Below are positions 10,614 through 20,566 of a DNA stretch of 64,000 nucleotides, one piece after another (positions within the stretch are counted from its first letter, which is position 1; every line of letters starts with the position of its first letter). Below the pieces are notes generated by a model, which was not told where the DNA came from, did no database searches, and worked only from the letters and a program-made list of their open reading frames with translations. A program made the position numbers and the translations under genes. Origin of the DNA: Bacteroidota bacterium (GTDB taxonomy: Bacteria > Bacteroidota > Bacteroidia > NS11-12g > UBA955); NCBI GenBank assembly GCA_030834125.1, contig JAURFW010000001.1, positions 96,200 through 160,199 on the forward strand, in the 5' to 3' direction.

Positions 10614-10906
10614 TTCATAGAACCGTTAAAATGACTTTCGATCCAGAAAAGATCGAAATCTTCATGGATATTTTCAATTCGAGTAAAAGTAAAATCAGAA
10701 ACTTTCCCGGTTGCAAATCCCTTCAACTTATACAAAATCAAGGAAATAAGAATATTATTTTAACATCTAGTATTTGGAAAGATGAAGATTCGCTGAATAA
10801 TTACAGAAAAAGTGAACTTTTTGGAGATACTTGGACAGCGACAAAAAAGTTGTTTAAAGAAAAACCTGAGGCAATTTCATACAACTTACTTTATTGGCTA
10901 GATTAA
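10610..10906 (+). CDS. antibiotic biosynthesis monooxygenase (ABM)-fold protein
   Basis: RTVKMTFDPEKIEIFMDIFNSSKSKIRNFPGC ... SIWKDEDSLNNYRKSELF; ATG overlaps upstream TGA (ATGA). Confidence 0.8.
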   Translation: MIHRTVKMTFDPEKIEIFMDIFNSSKSKIRNFPGCKSLQLIQNQGNKNIILTSSIWKDEDSLNNYRKSELFGDTWTATKKLFKEKPEAISYNLLYWLD

Positions 10907-12303
10907 TGTTCTTTTGCTTCAATCCATTTGCCCGGGTTAAGAATATTTTTTGGATCGAAAGTAGATTTTATTCCAGCAAACAACTTCATATGTGTTGGAG
11001 TCATTACGATATCAAGATATTCTTTTTGTACTAGCCCAATTCCATGTTCACCGCTAATTGTTCCACCTAACTCCTTACAAAGCTGGAATATATCACGTAT
11101 TCCTTGGGGAACATCATTTTTCCATTGTTCATCAGTTAAATTATCTTTGAGTATGTTTATATGCAGATTACCATCTCCAGAGTGTCCATAGCAAACTGTT
11201 CGAAAACCGTATTTTTTTTCAATTTTCTTAACACCAGTTAGCAATTGTGGGAGTTTAGATCTTGGAACCACAGTATCTTCTTCCTTATAGATACTTTGAC
11301 TTTTTACAGCCTCCCCCATTTTTCTTCTAACGGACCACCATTCTTGTGCCATATCTGAATTATTGGGTAAAAATACTTCCAATGCATCATTTTCTTCAAG
11401 CAAGGGATACATATCTTCTGCTATTTGCATCAATGCAGATTGATCATCACCATCTAAAATTATCATGAGATAAAATTCAGCGTTAGGTGGTGTTGGAAAA
11501 TTATATTGATTGTGACTAAGAACTATATCTACACCCGCTTTTTCCATCAATTCAATACCGGCAGGTAGAAATCCGTTTAACAGGATTTTATTAACACATT
11601 TCGCGGCAGATTCGGGATTATTAAATGCAGCTAACATCAATAGCTCCTCCGTTTTGATTGGAACTAATTTCAGAACAGCTTTAGTTATTACTCCTAATAG
11701 ACCTTCACTACCTATCATTAAATGAGTGATTGAAAATCCAGTAGAATTTTTTAGAGTATTTGCACCGGTCCAAATTACTTCACCCGTTGGTAATACAACT
11801 TCTAAATTCAACACGTAGTCTCGTGTTACGCCGTATTTAACAGCTTTTGGGCCTCCAGATCCGTGAGCAATATTCCCACCAATAGTTGAACTACCCATAC
11901 TTGCAGGATCAGGGGGATAATTTAAGCCCAATGGTGACAATTCATTTTTTAATTCTTGATTAATTACGCCAGGTTCTACAATTGCTTGAAGATTTTCAAT
12001 ATCTATTTTAAGTATTTTATTTAATCGATTAGTTGATAACACAACTCCCCCATTCACCGGTAAACATGCTCCTGACAACCCTGTGCCGGCTCCTCGTGTG
12101 TAAACAGGAATGAGTTTAGAATTACAATATTTTAAAATTTCACTAATTTCATCAGTGTTTTCGGGAAACAAGACAACCTCAGGTAAATAAAATAAATCTT
12201 CCGTGTAATCAGATGCAGCTAGATTTAGGTCTTTTGAATTTTGCCTTACATTTGTGTGACCAATTAAATCATTAAAAAAATTAATGTCAGTATTATTCAA
12301 CAT
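10903..12303 (-). CDS. FAD-linked oxidase, GlcD/D-lactate dehydrogenase-like
   Basis: PVYTRGAGTGLSGACLPVNGGVVLS, PPDPASMGSSTIGGNIAHGSGGPKAVKYG, GEHGIGLVQKEY. Confidence 0.92.
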   Translation of the reverse strand: MLNNTDINFFNDLIGHTNVRQNSKDLNLAASDYTEDLFYLPEVVLFPENTDEISEILKYCNSKLIPVYTRGAGTGLSGACLPVNGGVVLSTNRLNKILKIDIENLQAIVEPGVINQELKNELSPLGLNYPPDPASMGSSTIGGNIAHGSGGPKAVKYGVTRDYVLNLEVVLPTGEVIWTGANTLKNSTGFSITHLMIGSEGLLGVITKAVLKLVPIKTEELLMLAAFNNPESAAKCVNKILLNGFLPAGIELMEKAGVDIVLSHNQYNFPTPPNAEFYLMIILDGDDQSALMQIAEDMYPLLEENDALEVFLPNNSDMAQEWWSVRRKMGEAVKSQSIYKEEDTVVPRSKLPQLLTGVKKIEKKYGFRTVCYGHSGDGNLHINILKDNLTDEQWKNDVPQGIRDIFQLCKELGGTISGEHGIGLVQKEYLDIVMTPTHMKLFAGIKSTFDPKNILNPGKWIEAKEH

Positions 12304-12338
12304 GGATATCGCAATTTAGTTATAAACTATATTTTTAC

Positions 12339-13523
12339 ATGAGAAATTCACGTTTAAAACTATCAATAGCACTAGGTCTTGTCATTTTATACATGTTAAG
12401 TGCTTTATTATGGTGGGCATTTGCACTGGTAAAACATCAAGAGGCCGCCTATGAAAAAAACTTGCAAATATTAAGTGCTAAAAAATCATGGGCAGATGAA
12501 TATATCTATCATTTTCTTTATTCAAAAACTGTAAATAGTGCTGAATCAGATACATTTATTCTTGGAAACGATACTTTTTATTTTCAAAAAACCCTTTTAA
12601 AACAAGAGATTTTTGATCGATTTCCTGAATTTGATGTTTTATTTGTGACAAAAGGACAACGTTTGGTTAAACAAATCAGTCTACCAATAAGAGAAGATAT
12701 TCAGAGAGATTTATATCGGACATTACTCAACAAAAAGAAAGCTTGGATTTACGAAGGAATAACTTTGGGGATAATTACGATATTAATAGGAGTAGCCATG
12801 TTTGTATATTTAGATAAAGTTATTCGACTTAACACACAACAGAACAATTTTTTACTCGCGGTTACTCACGAATTAAAAACTCCTATTGCTGCCTCGAAAT
12901 TATCTTTACAAACTTTGCAAAAAAGTAAATCCCCAGAACTTGTAGACAAAATGATTTCTATGGGATTAGCTAATATCAGAAGACTTTCTTCAATGGTAGA
13001 ACAAATACTTATGGCAACTCGGTTTGAAAGTAAAGTTCTTGATCCAAATTTTGAAGAAACTGAACTCGACTCTTTAGTTGAATCAACATTAGAAAGTATG
13101 GATTTGGGAGAAGATAAATTTTCTCGATTAAACATAAAACTAGGGTTAACTAAACCTCTTTTACTCGATAAATCGTTGATTTCCATAGTAATAAAAAATC
13201 TAGTAAATAACGCCTTTAAATACTCTGAATCTGATTCATCTATTCAAGTTAAAACAGTTGAAAGTGAGAATAATGTTAAACTAATTATTGTCGATAATGG
13301 AATTGGAATTCCGGAATCAGAAAAAAAGAAAGTATTCGAAAAGTTTTTTAGAGTAGGCGAAGAAAAAACAAGAAAACAACCTGGTTCAGGATTGGGATTA
13401 TATTTAGTTAAAAAAATCACAGAAATTCATAAGGGAAAAATAGTCTTATCAGACAACAAACCTTCTGGATGTATTTTCACAATAACACTTTCTAAAAACA
13501 TTAAAGTAGATGAAGTCGTATAG
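12339..13523 (+). CDS. two-component sensor histidine kinase (HisKA/HATPase)
   Basis: Two TM helices, VTHELKTPIAASKLS H-box, VIKNLVNNAFKYS N-box, GSGLGLYLVKK. Confidence 0.94.
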   Translation: MRNSRLKLSIALGLVILYMLSALLWWAFALVKHQEAAYEKNLQILSAKKSWADEYIYHFLYSKTVNSAESDTFILGNDTFYFQKTLLKQEIFDRFPEFDVLFVTKGQRLVKQISLPIREDIQRDLYRTLLNKKKAWIYEGITLGIITILIGVAMFVYLDKVIRLNTQQNNFLLAVTHELKTPIAASKLSLQTLQKSKSPELVDKMISMGLANIRRLSSMVEQILMATRFESKVLDPNFEETELDSLVESTLESMDLGEDKFSRLNIKLGLTKPLLLDKSLISIVIKNLVNNAFKYSESDSSIQVKTVESENNVKLIIVDNGIGIPESEKKKVFEKFFRVGEEKTRKQPGSGLGLYLVKKITEIHKGKIVLSDNKPSGCIFTITLSKNIKVDEVV

Positions 13524-14211
13524 AATTCTATTAGTTGAGGACGAAGCAGATTTAGCGGAATTGATCAAGGTCAACCTTGAATTAGAAGGCTATAAGGTAG
13601 CAATTGCTCAACATGGTGCAATTGCTATTCAGAAATTAAAATCTGAAAGTTTCGATTTGGTCATCATGGATATTATGATGCCCAGTATGGATGGTATAAC
13701 TGCTACACAGCATGTTAGACTTTCAAATAACGATATACCAATTATGATTTTATCTTCGAGCAACAGCAGTAGAGATAGAATTAATGGACTTAAGGCAGGG
13801 GCTGACGATTATTTGAGTAAGCCATTTGAATTAGAAGAACTCTTACTTAGAGTGCAAAAATTAATTCGAAGAACTCAACAAAGCCTTCCCCGCCTGACAT
13901 TACAAGAATATAAATTTGGTGAAAACTTTATAGATTTCAATTCTTATAGAGCAATCGGTAAGAAAGGAGAATTCAAACTAACCAAAAAAGAGTCTCAACT
14001 ATTAAAGTTATTAATTGAAAAGAAAAATCAAGTTGTTACGCGTGAAGAAATTTTAAAGACTGTTTGGGGGTATACTGTTTTTCCGAGTACTAGAACAATA
14101 GATAATTTCATTTTGGCTTTTAGAAAGTATTTTGAGGATGATCCGAAAAATCCAAATTATTTCCTAAGTCTTCGTGGTGTAGGATATAAATATAGTGAAG
14201 ACGGGTCCTAA
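13510..14211 (+). CDS. OmpR-family response regulator
   Basis: REC (DLVIMDIMMPSMDG) plus winged helix (TREEILKTVWG...LRGVGYKY); overlaps kinase 3' end by 14 nt. Confidence 0.94.
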   Translation: MKSYRILLVEDEADLAELIKVNLELEGYKVAIAQHGAIAIQKLKSESFDLVIMDIMMPSMDGITATQHVRLSNNDIPIMILSSSNSSRDRINGLKAGADDYLSKPFELEELLLRVQKLIRRTQQSLPRLTLQEYKFGENFIDFNSYRAIGKKGEFKLTKKESQLLKLLIEKKNQVVTREEILKTVWGYTVFPSTRTIDNFILAFRKYFEDDPKNPNYFLSLRGVGYKYSEDGS

Positions 14212-15431
14212 TTAATTCTTTCCGAAATTGACTTTGCCGCAATAAAGGCCGAGGTCCAAGCATTTTGAAAATTATATCCTCCCGTGACACCATCTACATC
14301 AATTACCTCCCCAATTGCGTATAATCCGCTGATGGCAGTAATTTCATAGTTTGCGTTGAGTTCTTTTAAAGAAATACCTCCACAGGTTACGAACTCCTCT
14401 TTAAATGTAGTTTTACCTATAGTTTTAAAAGGCATTCGCAACAATGATTCCATTAATTTATTTCTATTTAACTTACTTAGATTATTATATTTTAATTTAA
14501 GATCAATTTCTGATTTAACTAAAATAAACTCCCACAAACGCTGTGGAATATCAATTAATTTTTCGTTTTGGATCGATTTTAATGACTTATTAGCTAAATC
14601 GTTTAATTGCAATAAATAATCATTTTCATTAATTCCTCCGGTCCAATCTATTAATAAATCTGATTGATATTGAACTTGATGCAAATATTCCGCATCGAAT
14701 GCACTCATCTTCAGAATAGCTGGTCCACTTAAGCCCCAATGCGTTATCAGTATGGGTCCATCATACCAATATCTCCCCGTTACTTTCACTCTACCTGCTG
14801 GAATAGAGACACCACTTAAACTTGTTAACGCAGTATCATTAATTTTCATTGAAAACAATGAGGGTAATGTATCTTTTATTTTGAGTGGATTTGGCTGGAT
14901 AAGGGGTGCAATTTTATCTTTTGGAACTCCACCAATGGCTATTACAACCGACTTTGCCAAATATTCAATTTTAGAAGTAGTTATTTGAAATGCATCTGAC
15001 TTTTGTTTAAGATCCTTTACTTCAACCTTAAAATGCAATACACCACCTAAACGTCTAAATTCATCTTCAAAAAAAACGGCTATTGTCTCTGATGAATTAG
15101 TAATTGGGAACATTCTTCCATCTGATTCAGTAACTAATTCAATTCCAGAATTGTTAAACCAATCTATTGTTTGCTTTACCCCAAATTGTTTCAATTGCTT
15201 TTTCATCAATTGAGAACCACGAGGATAATTCCCGCTCATAGTTTTGGGATCGAGACAATCGTGGGTAACATTACACCGTCCTCCGCCACTAACTCTAACC
15301 TTTGAAAGTGTTTTATTCGTTTTTTCTAAAATAATAACCTTAGCATCCGGTTTATTTCGGAGAATATTAATTGCGCAAAAAAAGCCAGATGCACCTCCTC
15401 CAATTATTACACAATCCCAACTTTCGGTCAT
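14208..15431 (-). CDS. BaiN/HI0933-like NAD(P)/FAD-dependent oxidoreductase
   Basis: CVIIGGGASGFFCAI, VRVSGGGRCNVTH, GGYNFQNAWTSAFIAA. Confidence 0.93.
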   Translation of the reverse strand: MTESWDCVIIGGGASGFFCAINILRNKPDAKVIILEKTNKTLSKVRVSGGGRCNVTHDCLDPKTMSGNYPRGSQLMKKQLKQFGVKQTIDWFNNSGIELVTESDGRMFPITNSSETIAVFFEDEFRRLGGVLHFKVEVKDLKQKSDAFQITTSKIEYLAKSVVIAIGGVPKDKIAPLIQPNPLKIKDTLPSLFSMKINDTALTSLSGVSIPAGRVKVTGRYWYDGPILITHWGLSGPAILKMSAFDAEYLHQVQYQSDLLIDWTGGINENDYLLQLNDLANKSLKSIQNEKLIDIPQRLWEFILVKSEIDLKLKYNNLSKLNRNKLMESLLRMPFKTIGKTTFKEEFVTCGGISLKELNANYEITAISGLYAIGEVIDVDGVTGGYNFQNAWTSAFIAAKSISERIN

Positions 15432-16300
15432 ATAATCTTATAATTCTTGTATTCTCCAATTCGAATACTAAAGTATTTTTCAAAATAATATAAAAACCAA
15501 CCTTTCAAAGTAAATTTCTTTTTACTGATATCAAAAGTGAACTTCCAATTGACATTAGCAATTCTATATAACATTAATTTTGGATGGGTTCCGTTAAATA
15601 TTTGAAGTGAATCTATAGATGAATAATCAAACTCCGCACCTTCAGATACATAATTACTTAATTTCTCATCATCATGCCACAATTTGTGAAATTGTTTTTG
15701 TTTTACTTGTTGAAATTCAGGACTTTTAACCCATCCGTAATGATAAATTGAAGCTTCTATTTTTTTTACTTTCAACTTTTCGTTTTGTATTGTTCTGAAT
15801 CCTTGAGCATCCTTCCAACTTTTAATTTTTCCGTTGTTTCGTATAATTCGAATTTCATTACGATACCATTTCCTTGAATCGCCTAAATAATCATAAGATC
15901 CATAAAAATGTTTGTAATTAAAGAGCAATCCATCAACATTGTAATTTGTTAAATTAAGTTTCATTGAATCTTTAATTATTGGTAAATCATCTTCATGAAT
16001 ACATTCATCCGCTTGAATATAGAAACACCAATCAGATTCTTTTGAAACAGCGGCTAAAGCTTTATTGGTTTCATCCGATAAAACCAACCCGCCTATACGT
16101 AAATTATCATCCCAAACAGTATCAATGATTTTTAAATTTTCTATGGGTAAACTTTCAATAAGATCTCGCGTACCATCATCAGATTTTCCAACAGCCACAA
16201 TAATTTCATCGCAAAGTGGAGCAATAGATAATAACGATTCCTTAATTGGATAATCTGCTTTAATTACATTACGTGCGATTGCAAATCCTGAAACTTTCAT
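15428..16300 (-). CDS. family 2 glycosyltransferase
   Basis: MKVSGFAIARNVIKADYPIKESLLSIAPLCDEIIVAVGKSDDGTRD, WCFYIQADECIHEDD. Confidence 0.88.
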   Translation of the reverse strand: MKVSGFAIARNVIKADYPIKESLLSIAPLCDEIIVAVGKSDDGTRDLIESLPIENLKIIDTVWDDNLRIGGLVLSDETNKALAAVSKESDWCFYIQADECIHEDDLPIIKDSMKLNLTNYNVDGLLFNYKHFYGSYDYLGDSRKWYRNEIRIIRNNGKIKSWKDAQGFRTIQNEKLKVKKIEASIYHYGWVKSPEFQQVKQKQFHKLWHDDEKLSNYVSEGAEFDYSSIDSLQIFNGTHPKLMLYRIANVNWKFTFDISKKKFTLKGWFLYYFEKYFSIRIGEYKNYKII

Positions 16301-19300
16301 CAAATTCTATCCTCTATTTGATATTTGAAATTTACACCCATTTCTTGCAACATCTCTTTAACCTCTATACTTGCTTCTACACGATGATTAGAAACCATAG
16401 ACACTTCAATATCATCTTCTCTATCACTTACATATAACCATACAGGGAAATCGCCAGGAAATTGTTCTAGGACATCACCCACAATATTAAATTTACCTTG
16501 ATTTATTTCAGTAATATTCATTTTTACATCAAGCGACTTGATAACCTTGAGAGGTTCAATTTCAGATGCCATTTTTATTTGCCTTATATTTAGTTTACCT
16601 CGATTATCTGAACCTTGTTCTACTGATCCCGCCATAATCACGATATAATCCTTGGATAAATATTGTTTTAAGTTTATATATTGCTTTCCGAATATATATA
16701 AATCCGTAGCTCCGGAATAATCAAGAACCGATACAATACCATATGGATTTCCTTTTTGAGAAATCACTTCCCGACTTTGGGTAATTATCGCCATTACTCT
16801 GAAGTCATACTTCTCATTATTTGTAAGCGCATCCTCTATTTCTTTGACTTCACCTTTCTTTACCAATTCGTATAAAAATTTATGGTCATCCAAAGGGTGT
16901 TTACTGAGAAATATCCCGATGAGTGACTCTTCTATATGAAGTTCTTCCAAAAGACTGAGTGGTTGTGATGCGGGCAATTTAGGCTCTTCTGTAATTGACG
17001 ATTCTTCCCCCCCTCCAAATAAACCCATTTGTCCACTTTGCTTGTCCTGTTGGATTTTTTGACCATACCTGATAGCCAGTTCTACTCCAATCTTACCTTC
17101 ATTATCTGGAGAAACATATTGTGCCCTATGATATCTTGTATCAAAATCAAATACACCCGCTTTAGCAAGACTTTCTAAATTCCGCTTATTTACCGCGCGC
17201 GAATTAACTCTAGAGGTAAGTTCAAAAATACTACTGAATGGACCGTTTTCGTCTCTGTCCTTGAGTATTTCTTCCACAGCATTCTCTCCTACTCCTTTCA
17301 CAGCACTCAAACCAAATCGTATTTGACTTGTAGGCGTAACAGTAAACATGGAACGACTTTCATTCAAATCGGGACCTAAAACTTCAATCCCCATTCGTTT
17401 ACACTCCTGCATATAGAAAGTTATTTTTTTAATGTCGCCCTTATTACTTTTTAATACGGCAGCCATAAATTGTGAGGGATAATGAGCTTTTAAATAGGCG
17501 GTTTGAAATGCAATAACGGCATAACAAGTAGAATGAGATTTATTAAACGCGTATTGTGCAAATTCCTCCCAATCACTCCAAATCTTTTCTAATGTTTTCT
17601 TTGGAAATTCATTTACCGCTGCACCTTCCATGAATTCTTCTTTAAGCTCATCGATAAGTTTTTTATTCTTCTTACCCATAGCCTTTCTTAAAACGTCAGC
17701 CCGCCCCTTTGAAAATCCAGCAAGTTTTTGACTTAGTAACATAACCTGCTCTTGATAAACAGTAATACCATAGGTCTCTTTTAGATATTGCTCCATTTCT
17801 GGAAGGTCATAAACTACTGGTTTTTTTCCATGTTTACGATCGATAAATTCTGGGATGTACTTCATCGGTCCGGGACGATAGAGTGCGTTCATAGCTATAA
17901 GATCACCGAAAACAGTTGGCTTCAAATCCCTCATATATTTTTGCATACCAGGGCTTTCAAACTGGAAAATACCATTTGTTTCTCCACGTTGAAAAAGTTC
18001 GTAAGTCTTTACATCATCTAGGGGAATTTGATCTACATCGATTTTAACATTAGCAGTTGCTTCTATCATCGCTATTGTATCCTTCATAATGGTTAAGGTG
18101 CTTAAGCCCAAGAAATCCATCTTAAGAAGTCCTGCATCTTCAATTTGATTCACATCGTACTGCACCTGCATCCATGGGGAGTCTTTCGACCTAGAAACAG
18201 GAACAACTTCATCAATATCTTTGGGAGAAATAATAATTCCGCATGCGTGTACTCCAGTATTTCGTATGCTACCTTCTAGCTTTTCAGCATCGCGTAATAC
18301 TTCACCCGCTTCCGTTTGAGAGTTATACTCCTTTTGAAGTTCTTTAATATTCTCAATTTCTTCTGGTTTAAGATTATTACTGTCGTCTTTTTCAAGTTCT
18401 TGAACATTGGCATGAAATAAAGTTTTAAACCCCAAATTACCTGGAACCATTTTTGCTAATCGGTCGGTTTGACTTAAGGGAAACTGTTTAACTCTACCCA
18501 CATCTCGTATTGCACTTTTAGCCGCCATAGTTCCGTAAGTAATAATCTGCGCTATTCTTCTCTCTCCGTATTTCTTTGCTACATAATCAATTACTTTATC
18601 TCTACCAACATCGTCGAAATCTATATCAACGTCTGGCATACTTATACGTTCAAGATTTAAAAATCTCTCAAAAAGTAAATCATATTTCACAGGGTCTACA
18701 TTAGTAATACCAAGACAATATGCAACCAAGCTTCCAGCAGCTGATCCTCGACCAGGTCCAACCCATACCCCCATTTCTCTTGCGGCTGTGGTAAAATCTT
18801 GAACAATTAAAAAGTAACCTTCATACCCTGAACTACAAATAGTATGTAATTCAAATTTTAATCGCTCCTCAACATCCGTAGGAATTACACCTCCGTAACG
18901 CTTTTTACAGCCCTCGTAAGCTAAATGTTGTAAATATTCTGTTTGACTCTCAAATCCTTCGGGTAAACCGTAATTAGGTAGAACAACATCTCTTTCCAAA
19001 TCAGCCGTTTCAATTTTATCTATTAAATGATTAGTATTGTCTATAGCTTCAGGAATATCTTTGAACAATTCCTTCATTTCCTCTTGCGACTTGAAGTAAA
19101 ATTCTTCATTAGGGAATCCAAAACGAAACCCTTTTCCACTTTCCTCATTAGTGGCCTTTGGAGTACTTTGAAATTCTGATGTGTTAATGCACAATAATAT
19201 ATCGTGTGCATTTGCATCCTCTTGATCTACATAGTGTGAATCGTTTGTAGCGATAATTCTCACATCATATTTTCTTGCAAACTCAATAAGAGTTTGATTT

Positions 19301-19881
19301 ACATCTTCTTGATCCAAACCTGTACCATCAATATTCTTTAGATGATGTCGCTGTAGCTCAACATAAAAATCATCACCAAATAATTCATGCCATTCAACAA
19401 ATAATTTTTCAGCTTCTTCTTTTCCCTTAAAAAGTATAGCTTGGGGAATTTCGGCACCAATACAACAACTTGTTGCTATTAAACCCTCTGAATATGTTTT
19501 GAGTAATTGTTTATCTATTCTGGGATATTTTGAATAAAGACCCTCCAAATAGCCCAATGAACATAACTTGGATAGATTTTCATACCCTTTTTGATTCTTA
19601 GCAAGCAATAATTGATGATAACGCTTATCCTTTTTACCTTGTCCGAATGTTTTCTGGAAGCGATCTTCAACCAAATAAAATTCACAGCCAATAATTGGTT
19701 TAATATTCTGTTTTGTCGCAGCTTGATAAAAATCAAAAGCTCCAAACATGTTGCCATGATCGGTAATAGCTACTGCAGGCATTTCATTTTCAGAGGCTTT
19801 TTTTACTAAATCCTTAATGCTAGCAGCTCCATCTAATAATGAGTATTGTGTATGAACATGTAAATGTGAAAATTTCGACAT
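16300..19881 (-). CDS. dnaE: DNA polymerase III subunit alpha
   Basis: PHP N-terminus HLHVHTQYSLLDG, GPGRGSAAGSLVAYCLGIT, PDVDIDFDD, RPGPM. Confidence 0.98.
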   Translation of the reverse strand: MSKFSHLHVHTQYSLLDGAASIKDLVKKASENEMPAVAITDHGNMFGAFDFYQAATKQNIKPIIGCEFYLVEDRFQKTFGQGKKDKRYHQLLLAKNQKGYENLSKLCSLGYLEGLYSKYPRIDKQLLKTYSEGLIATSCCIGAEIPQAILFKGKEEAEKLFVEWHELFGDDFYVELQRHHLKNIDGTGLDQEDVNQTLIEFARKYDVRIIATNDSHYVDQEDANAHDILLCINTSEFQSTPKATNEESGKGFRFGFPNEEFYFKSQEEMKELFKDIPEAIDNTNHLIDKIETADLERDVVLPNYGLPEGFESQTEYLQHLAYEGCKKRYGGVIPTDVEERLKFELHTICSSGYEGYFLIVQDFTTAAREMGVWVGPGRGSAAGSLVAYCLGITNVDPVKYDLLFERFLNLERISMPDVDIDFDDVGRDKVIDYVAKKYGERRIAQIITYGTMAAKSAIRDVGRVKQFPLSQTDRLAKMVPGNLGFKTLFHANVQELEKDDSNNLKPEEIENIKELQKEYNSQTEAGEVLRDAEKLEGSIRNTGVHACGIIISPKDIDEVVPVSRSKDSPWMQVQYDVNQIEDAGLLKMDFLGLSTLTIMKDTIAMIEATANVKIDVDQIPLDDVKTYELFQRGETNGIFQFESPGMQKYMRDLKPTVFGDLIAMNALYRPGPMKYIPEFIDRKHGKKPVVYDLPEMEQYLKETYGITVYQEQVMLLSQKLAGFSKGRADVLRKAMGKKNKKLIDELKEEFMEGAAVNEFPKKTLEKIWSDWEEFAQYAFNKSHSTCYAVIAFQTAYLKAHYPSQFMAAVLKSNKGDIKKITFYMQECKRMGIEVLGPDLNESRSMFTVTPTSQIRFGLSAVKGVGENAVEEILKDRDENGPFSSIFELTSRVNSRAVNKRNLESLAKAGVFDFDTRYHRAQYVSPDNEGKIGVELAIRYGQKIQQDKQSGQMGLFGGGEESSITEEPKLPASQPLSLLEELHIEESLIGIFLSKHPLDDHKFLYELVKKGEVKEIEDALTNNEKYDFRVMAIITQSREVISQKGNPYGIVSVLDYSGATDLYIFGKQYINLKQYLSKDYIVIMAGSVEQGSDNRGKLNIRQIKMASEIEPLKVIKSLDVKMNITEINQGKFNIVGDVLEQFPGDFPVWLYVSDREDDIEVSMVSNHRVEASIEVKEMLQEMGVNFKYQIEDRI

Positions 19882-19946
19882 AACTTCATTCGAATTTACG
19901 CCTTACCTCTCCCAATTCACTATGCTGTGAATAAAAATGAAAAAAG

Positions 19947-20462
19947 TTATTTAATTATTTGATTTTCAATTTGATAAAAAATCGTATCCCCTTGAACTCC
20001 ATCTCTTGTAAAATTGACAACCCAAAAAGGATGTCCTATTCGATATTCTCCAACTTCTTGAACCATTCCATTATCATAAAAGGACTTATACAATCCTTCT
20101 TTATAGGATCTACCACTAACAGAGTCCGTTTTTACTTCAAATTTTGACATTCTTTGACCGTTTTGGTGATAAGCTTCCGTCCAAACCTCAAACGGACCTT
20201 CGAACTTAGTTCTAAAGATTAATGTTCCCCCTTGATTATATGCTATTGCATACTTTACAGTATCACCTAGATAATATTTCTTTTCATGAATTGAACCATC
20301 TTTTCTAAATGATGTATCTACAATTACTTGATTTAGATTGGCTAAACTATCTAACATATTTGTATTGAAAGTGAATGGCTCGTAAAGCATATTTTGTTTT
20401 TCACCGCATGATAATAAAATCGCTGCAACAACAAAATAATGTCTAATCGTTTTTATATTCAT
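19947..20462 (-). CDS. hypothetical lipoprotein with MORN/YwqK-like repeats
   Basis: Lipobox LLSCGEK with start at ATG 20462; repeats YHQNGQRMSKFEV / YDNGMVQEVGEYRIG. Confidence 0.7.
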   Translation of the reverse strand: MNIKTIRHYFVVAAILLSCGEKQNMLYEPFTFNTNMLDSLANLNQVIVDTSFRKDGSIHEKKYYLGDTVKYAIAYNQGGTLIFRTKFEGPFEVWTEAYHQNGQRMSKFEVKTDSVSGRSYKEGLYKSFYDNGMVQEVGEYRIGHPFWVVNFTRDGVQGDTIFYQIENQIIK

Positions 20463-20566
20463 TTTTACAAAAATAATGAAATGATTTCTTGTTTGTTGTT
20501 TTAATATAATCTTCACATTACGCTACATAATGATAGATTTACATATAACTCATTTAACTTCGCATC

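Noticed and set aside
19947-20462. YwqK-like MORN protein as an antitoxin of a TA pair
   Set aside because: It is a predicted lipoprotein, sits between dnaE and divergent recF, and has no adjacent toxin.
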